A stretch of DNA of 64,000 bases, from positions 22,471 through 86,470 of the forward strand of contig DASUZK010000114.1 in the NCBI GenBank assembly GCA_036376915.1. The letters are read 5' to 3'. Below are positions 60,292 to 64,000 of this stretch, piece after piece (the first letter of the stretch is position 1; each line of letters opens with the position of its first letter). Origin of the DNA: VRUE01 sp036376915. Its GTDB lineage: Bacteria; Actinomycetota; Thermoleophilia; Solirubrobacterales; 70-9. The position numbers and the translations under genes were made by a program. The notes beneath the pieces were generated by a model. It made no database searches and was not told the origin of the DNA. It saw only the letters and a list, made by a program, of their open reading frames with translations.

Positions 60292-63219
60292 ATGAGCGTA
60301 GGTGCGGGGATTTTTAGGCTGTTTGCGGTATCGGGGGTGGCTTTGGCTCTCATTGCCCCCTCCGCACTCGCCAGCACCGATGACATCATCGCCCCCTCCG
60401 ACCCCGACAACCCCACGGCGAACAGCGGCTGGCAGGCCGGCACCTGCACCGTGGATACGCCGACGTGCAGCGTCGACACGCCGGCGCAGTTCTTCGAACA
60501 GGCGGCAGGTCACCCCCCGGTGGGCTTCACGCAGTTCATCGTCAAACACACGACCGAAGAACCCCTCCCGGGCGTGAAACTCGAAACGCCGGTCGACGAA
60601 CTGAAGACGGTTCGGGTCGACCTTCCCGTCGGGCTCAGCGTCAACCCTGGCGCCACCCCGCAGTGCCCGCTGGCGACCTTCGAGGCCAACCCTGCTAACT
60701 GTCCGCTCGGCTCCGACGTCGGCTACAGCGTTGTGACCGCCTCGGTCCTCGGCATGCCCTTGGAGGTGCCCGAGAAACCGACCGTCTACAACATCGTGCC
60801 GCCGGAAGGAGAACCGGCGCGCTTCGGTCTGAACCTGCTCGGCAACAACATCTATCTGCGCGCCGACGTCGCCTGGGATGGCGACTATCACGAGGGCTTC
60901 ACGATCGACGTTCCCCCAACTCCCTTCGAGTCGCTGCCCCTCTTCGAAGGCGGCGTCGTCCTCAAGAACAGGCTCGTCTTCGACGGCCGTTCGGGGGACG
61001 GCACCTTCATCACCACGCCGAGCACCTGCCTGGGACCGGCGGTCTCGCCCTTCGAGCACGTCTACTCGACCTGGCTGCTCGCCAGCGGGCTTACCGAAGA
61101 AGAAGACCCCGGATACGAATTCCCCGCCGACGCCAACCCTCCCTTCGAGTCCAGGATCCCGCCCGGGACCTCGCCGAAAGAATGCGACAGCGTCCCCTTC
61201 GTCCCCTCGATCGAAGCCGATCCCAACACGGCGGTGACCGACTCGCCTTCCGGTGCGACGGTCGAGGTGACGCTGCCCCATCAGACCGAAAGCGGGGGGA
61301 CGGACCAGGAAACCTCGCACGTGCGGACCGCCAGGGTGACGCTGCCCGCCGGGATGGGCCTCAACCCCTCCGCCGCCAACGGCCTGCAGGCGTGCACCGA
61401 CGCGCAGTTCGGCAAGGGCACGAGGAACACGGCGAACTCCTGCCCGGCCGCGTCGAGGATCGGCTCGGTCTCCGTCGCGACATCACCGCTGCCGGAGGGG
61501 CCGCTGACCGGTGGGGTCTACGTCGGCCAGCAGCTCAGCCGCGACCCCGCCTCGGGCGACGCGTACCGGATCTTCGTCGAAGCGAAGTCCGACCGCTACG
61601 GGGTCGTCGCGCGCCTGATCGGCAACGTCAGCGCGAACCCGCAGACCGGACAGCTGACGACGACCTTCGCCGAGAATCCGCAGGTGCCGTTCGACACCTT
61701 CAGCATCACCTTCGACGGTGGGCCGAAGGCGCCGCTGACCAGCCCGCCCACCTGCGGTCCCCACACGACGCTGACCGAGATGACCCCGTGGACGACGGCG
61801 GTCGGCTCGGTTCCGCCCGGCCAGGAAGGGGGTCCCTCCGACGACCCGCCTGCCACCGACGAGGACGAGTTCGAGCTCATCGACCAGCCGGCCGGCGGGG
61901 CGTGTGCGAAAACGCTGGCCGAGCGCCCGTTCGGGCCCAGCTTCGGTGCCCGCACGGCGGAGCCCAAAGCCGGTGCCTACAGAACGTTCTCGGCCGACGT
62001 CGCCCGCTTCGACGGCAACCAGGAGCTGAAGGGCGTCAACGTCGACCTGCCGCCCGGCCTGACCGCCAAGCTGGCCGGTGTCCGCTACTGCCCCGAGGCG
62101 ACGATCGCCGCCGCCGCTGCCAATAGCGGGGCCGCCGAGGCGGCCAGCCCAAGCTGCCCCGCCGCCAGCCTCGTGGGCGCCGCCTCGGTTGCCGCGGGCA
62201 GCGGCCCCAACCCGTTCCACATCGCTGGAAGAGCCTTTCTCGCCGGTCCCTACAACGGGGCCCCCCTTTCCCTGGCAGTTGTCACCCCCGCCACCGCCGG
62301 GCCGTTCGACCTCGGCTCGGTCGTGGTGAGGGTGGCGCTGTTCGTCGACCCGAGGACCGCCCAGGTCCACGCTGTCTCCGACCCGATCCCGCACGTCTTC
62401 GGTGGCGCCCTGCTCGACATCCGCTCGGTCGCGGTCACCCTCGACCGGCCGCAGTTCTCGCTCAACGGCACGAACTGCTCGCCGATGGCTGTCGGTGGCA
62501 CCCTGCGCGGCGGCGCCGGCAACCCACTCGACCCGGCGGCCTTCAGCTCGCTGCCCGTCTCGGTGCCCTTCCAGCTCGACGGCTGCGAGCGGCTCGGCTT
62601 CAAACCGAAACTGTTCATGCGCGTCTTCGGCGGTACGCGCCGGGGGAAGAGCCCGAAGCTGCGCGCCATTCTCGTGGCCAACAAAGGCGACGCCAACATC
62701 GGCCGGGCCGCGGTGACCCTTCCCAAGGCGATCATCCTCGAACAGTCGAGCCTGGAAAACATCTGCACGCGGACGCAGTTCGCCGCTCACGACTGCCCGA
62801 AGAGCTCGATCTACGGGTTCGCGACCGCGGAGACGCCGCTGCTCGACGGACCGCTCAAAGGCCCCGTCTACCTGCGCTCCTCCGATAACGAACTGCCGGA
62901 CCTGGTCGCGGCGCTGCACGGCCAGGTGGACATCGAGCTCGTCGGTCGCATCGACAGCGCCAAAGGCCGGCTGCGCACCACCTACGACGTCGTCCCCGAC
63001 GTGCCGGTCTCGAAGTTCATGCTCATCGTGCGCGGCGGCAAGAAACGCGGCCTGCTGGTCAATACGACCAATCTCTGCCGCAAGAAGAAGAAACCCAAGG
63101 TCATCGCCCGCTTCCGGGGGCAGAACGGCAAGAAGGCCAACATGCGACCGAAGCTGCGGGCGCCGTGCAAGAAGAAGGGGCTGAAGGGAAAAGGGGGCAA
63201 ACGCGGCGGCGGCCGTTAG
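60292..63219 (+). CDS. large secreted modular protein of unknown function, 975 aa
   Basis: A signal peptide (~1-28) precedes four related modules that begin with a strand such as VRVDLPVGLSVNPGA, ARVTLPAGMGLNPSA, VNVDLPPGLTAKLAG or AAVTLPKAIILEQSS. Each is followed by C..(A/T)...A.CP..S..G and then ..PL.GPVY. Cys pairs recur in each module. The C-terminus is extremely Lys/Arg-rich (KKKGLKGKGGKRGGGR), suited to a polyanionic wall polymer. SD GGGAG precedes ATG 60292. No known enzyme motif. Confidence 0.75.
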   Translation: MSVGAGIFRLFAVSGVALALIAPSALASTDDIIAPSDPDNPTANSGWQAGTCTVDTPTCSVDTPAQFFEQAAGHPPVGFTQFIVKHTTEEPLPGVKLETPVDELKTVRVDLPVGLSVNPGATPQCPLATFEANPANCPLGSDVGYSVVTASVLGMPLEVPEKPTVYNIVPPEGEPARFGLNLLGNNIYLRADVAWDGDYHEGFTIDVPPTPFESLPLFEGGVVLKNRLVFDGRSGDGTFITTPSTCLGPAVSPFEHVYSTWLLASGLTEEEDPGYEFPADANPPFESRIPPGTSPKECDSVPFVPSIEADPNTAVTDSPSGATVEVTLPHQTESGGTDQETSHVRTARVTLPAGMGLNPSAANGLQACTDAQFGKGTRNTANSCPAASRIGSVSVATSPLPEGPLTGGVYVGQQLSRDPASGDAYRIFVEAKSDRYGVVARLIGNVSANPQTGQLTTTFAENPQVPFDTFSITFDGGPKAPLTSPPTCGPHTTLTEMTPWTTAVGSVPPGQEGGPSDDPPATDEDEFELIDQPAGGACAKTLAERPFGPSFGARTAEPKAGAYRTFSADVARFDGNQELKGVNVDLPPGLTAKLAGVRYCPEATIAAAAANSGAAEAASPSCPAASLVGAASVAAGSGPNPFHIAGRAFLAGPYNGAPLSLAVVTPATAGPFDLGSVVVRVALFVDPRTAQVHAVSDPIPHVFGGALLDIRSVAVTLDRPQFSLNGTNCSPMAVGGTLRGGAGNPLDPAAFSSLPVSVPFQLDGCERLGFKPKLFMRVFGGTRRGKSPKLRAILVANKGDANIGRAAVTLPKAIILEQSSLENICTRTQFAAHDCPKSSIYGFATAETPLLDGPLKGPVYLRSSDNELPDLVAALHGQVDIELVGRIDSAKGRLRTTYDVVPDVPVSKFMLIVRGGKKRGLLVNTTNLCRKKKKPKVIARFRGQNGKKANMRPKLRAPCKKKGLKGKGGKRGGGR

Positions 63220-63240
63220 GCCCCGTCGCGGCGGCGGCGC

Positions 63241-63942
63241 TCAGGTCGGCTGACTCGTCGGCCGGATCAGGATCTCGTTGACGTCGACGCCGGGGCGCTG
63301 CTCGAGGGCGTAGATCACCGCCTTGGCGATGTCCTCGTCGCGCAGCGCCCACTCGCCCGGACGGTTGTCGAAGAAAGGGGTGTCGGTCATCCCCGGCTCG
63401 ATCAGGGTGACGCGGATGTCGTGGTTCTCGTGCATCTGGCGCAGCTCGGCGCGCAGCGCCTCGCCGATCGCGGTCGCCGCCCACTTGGTCGCCGAGTAGA
63501 GCGAGCCGGGCAGCGCCCGGCGGCCCGCCACCGAGCTGGTGACGAGGAAGTGGCCGTCGCCGCGCTCGAGCAGGTGGGGGAGGGTGGCCCGGATCGTCAG
63601 CGCGACGCCATAGACGTTGGTGAGGACCATCGAGCGCCAGTGCTCGGGCGACTCCTCGAGGAAGCCGCGCGTGGCGCCGAAGCCGGCGTTGGCGAAGACG
63701 GCGTCGATCCGCCCGAAGCGCTCGATTCCGGCGGCAGCCATCGCCTCCACCTGGTCCCACTCGGTGACGTCGCAGCGCACCGCCAGCGCCCGCTCCTCGC
63801 CGCCGAGCTCCTCGACCAGCTCCTCAAGTGCCTCCAGCCGCCGCGCGGCCAGCACGAGGCGATACTCAGAAGCAGCGGCTCGCGCGGTGGCAGCGCCGAT
63901 GCCGCTGGAAGCTCCGGTGATGAGAAGGACTGGATCCGCCAC
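63241..63942 (-). CDS. short-chain dehydrogenase/reductase, 233 aa
   Basis: The classical SDR shows LITGASSGIGAAT (cofactor), NAGFG, the Ser in TSSVAG and YSATKWA (Tyr-x3-Lys). It resembles YdfG/serine-dehydrogenase-like oxidoreductases; substrate unknown. GAGAAT lies 6 nt before GTG 63942. Confidence 0.92.
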   Translation of the reverse strand: MADPVLLITGASSGIGAATARAAASEYRLVLAARRLEALEELVEELGGEERALAVRCDVTEWDQVEAMAAAGIERFGRIDAVFANAGFGATRGFLEESPEHWRSMVLTNVYGVALTIRATLPHLLERGDGHFLVTSSVAGRRALPGSLYSATKWAATAIGEALRAELRQMHENHDIRVTLIEPGMTDTPFFDNRPGEWALRDEDIAKAVIYALEQRPGVDVNEILIRPTSQPT

Positions 63943-64000
63943 GGGCTGATTCTCTCAGTTCAGGCGTGTTCGCCGCCCGGTACAGGGGGCGGGTACCCCT

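Overview
The window is a GC-rich (roughly 65-70 % by eye) stretch of an actinobacterial chromosome. Gene style suggests a Thermoleophilia/Solirubrobacterales-type organism: almost exclusive G/C third positions, many leaderless genes, a tmRNA whose tag ends ALAA, large Cys-rich secreted proteins of unknown function, and a uvrC-rapZ/gap-pgk-tpiA neighbourhood. This placement is inferred from gene content and was not tested by alignment.

Layout. 0-11 kb: housekeeping and metabolism, namely a disulfide oxidoreductase broken by an in-frame stop, tmRNA, a peroxiredoxin, an MBL-fold hydrolase, an ABC-F ATPase, a P450, PurU, an Rpf-like hydrolase, an HD protein and UppP. 11.4-27.2 kb: a phosphate/polyphosphate island holding a PhoB-type response regulator, a decayed second regulator, two PstS-type lipoproteins, PstCAB, PhoU, Ppx/GppA, two CHAD half-proteins, a PHP-glycosyltransferase fusion, Ppk1, a DUF47 protein and a Pit transporter. 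Phosphate is captured by Pst or Pit, stored by Ppk1, released by Ppx and probably organised by the CHAD proteins. Three matching 11-bp-periodic repeats, resembling actinobacterial PHO boxes, lie before the regulator, pstS and the fusion gene.

27.2-36 kb: an accessory region with TadE/TadG-like pilus genes, four toxin-antitoxin modules, a secreted repeat protein and a pseudopilin-like protein carrying both a VanY-type peptidase and a lytic transglycosylase domain. 36-49 kb: core metabolism (enoyl-CoA hydratase, uvrC, rapZ, an ABC-2 exporter, gap-pgk-tpiA-gpmI, tgt). 48.8-49.6 kb is a strikingly AT-rich islet with one secreted orphan protein. 49.6-57.9 kb: Ser/Thr kinase operon, metallophosphoesterase, argS, CcmG/CcmH, tRNA-Gly(CCC) and a GGDEF/degenerate HD-GYP receptor. 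57.9-64 kb: secreted lipase, SURNod19-like protein, an ArsR-type regulator divergent from a 975-residue secreted modular protein, and an SDR.

Two features run through the whole window. Over twenty genes have a TANNNT-like -10 hexamer only 6-10 nt before the start codon, which is the signature of leaderless mRNAs. In contrast, genes for secreted proteins and several metabolic genes carry clear Shine-Dalgarno leaders. Intergenic ~100-bp palindromic elements also occur, two of which are near-identical copies 15 kb apart.
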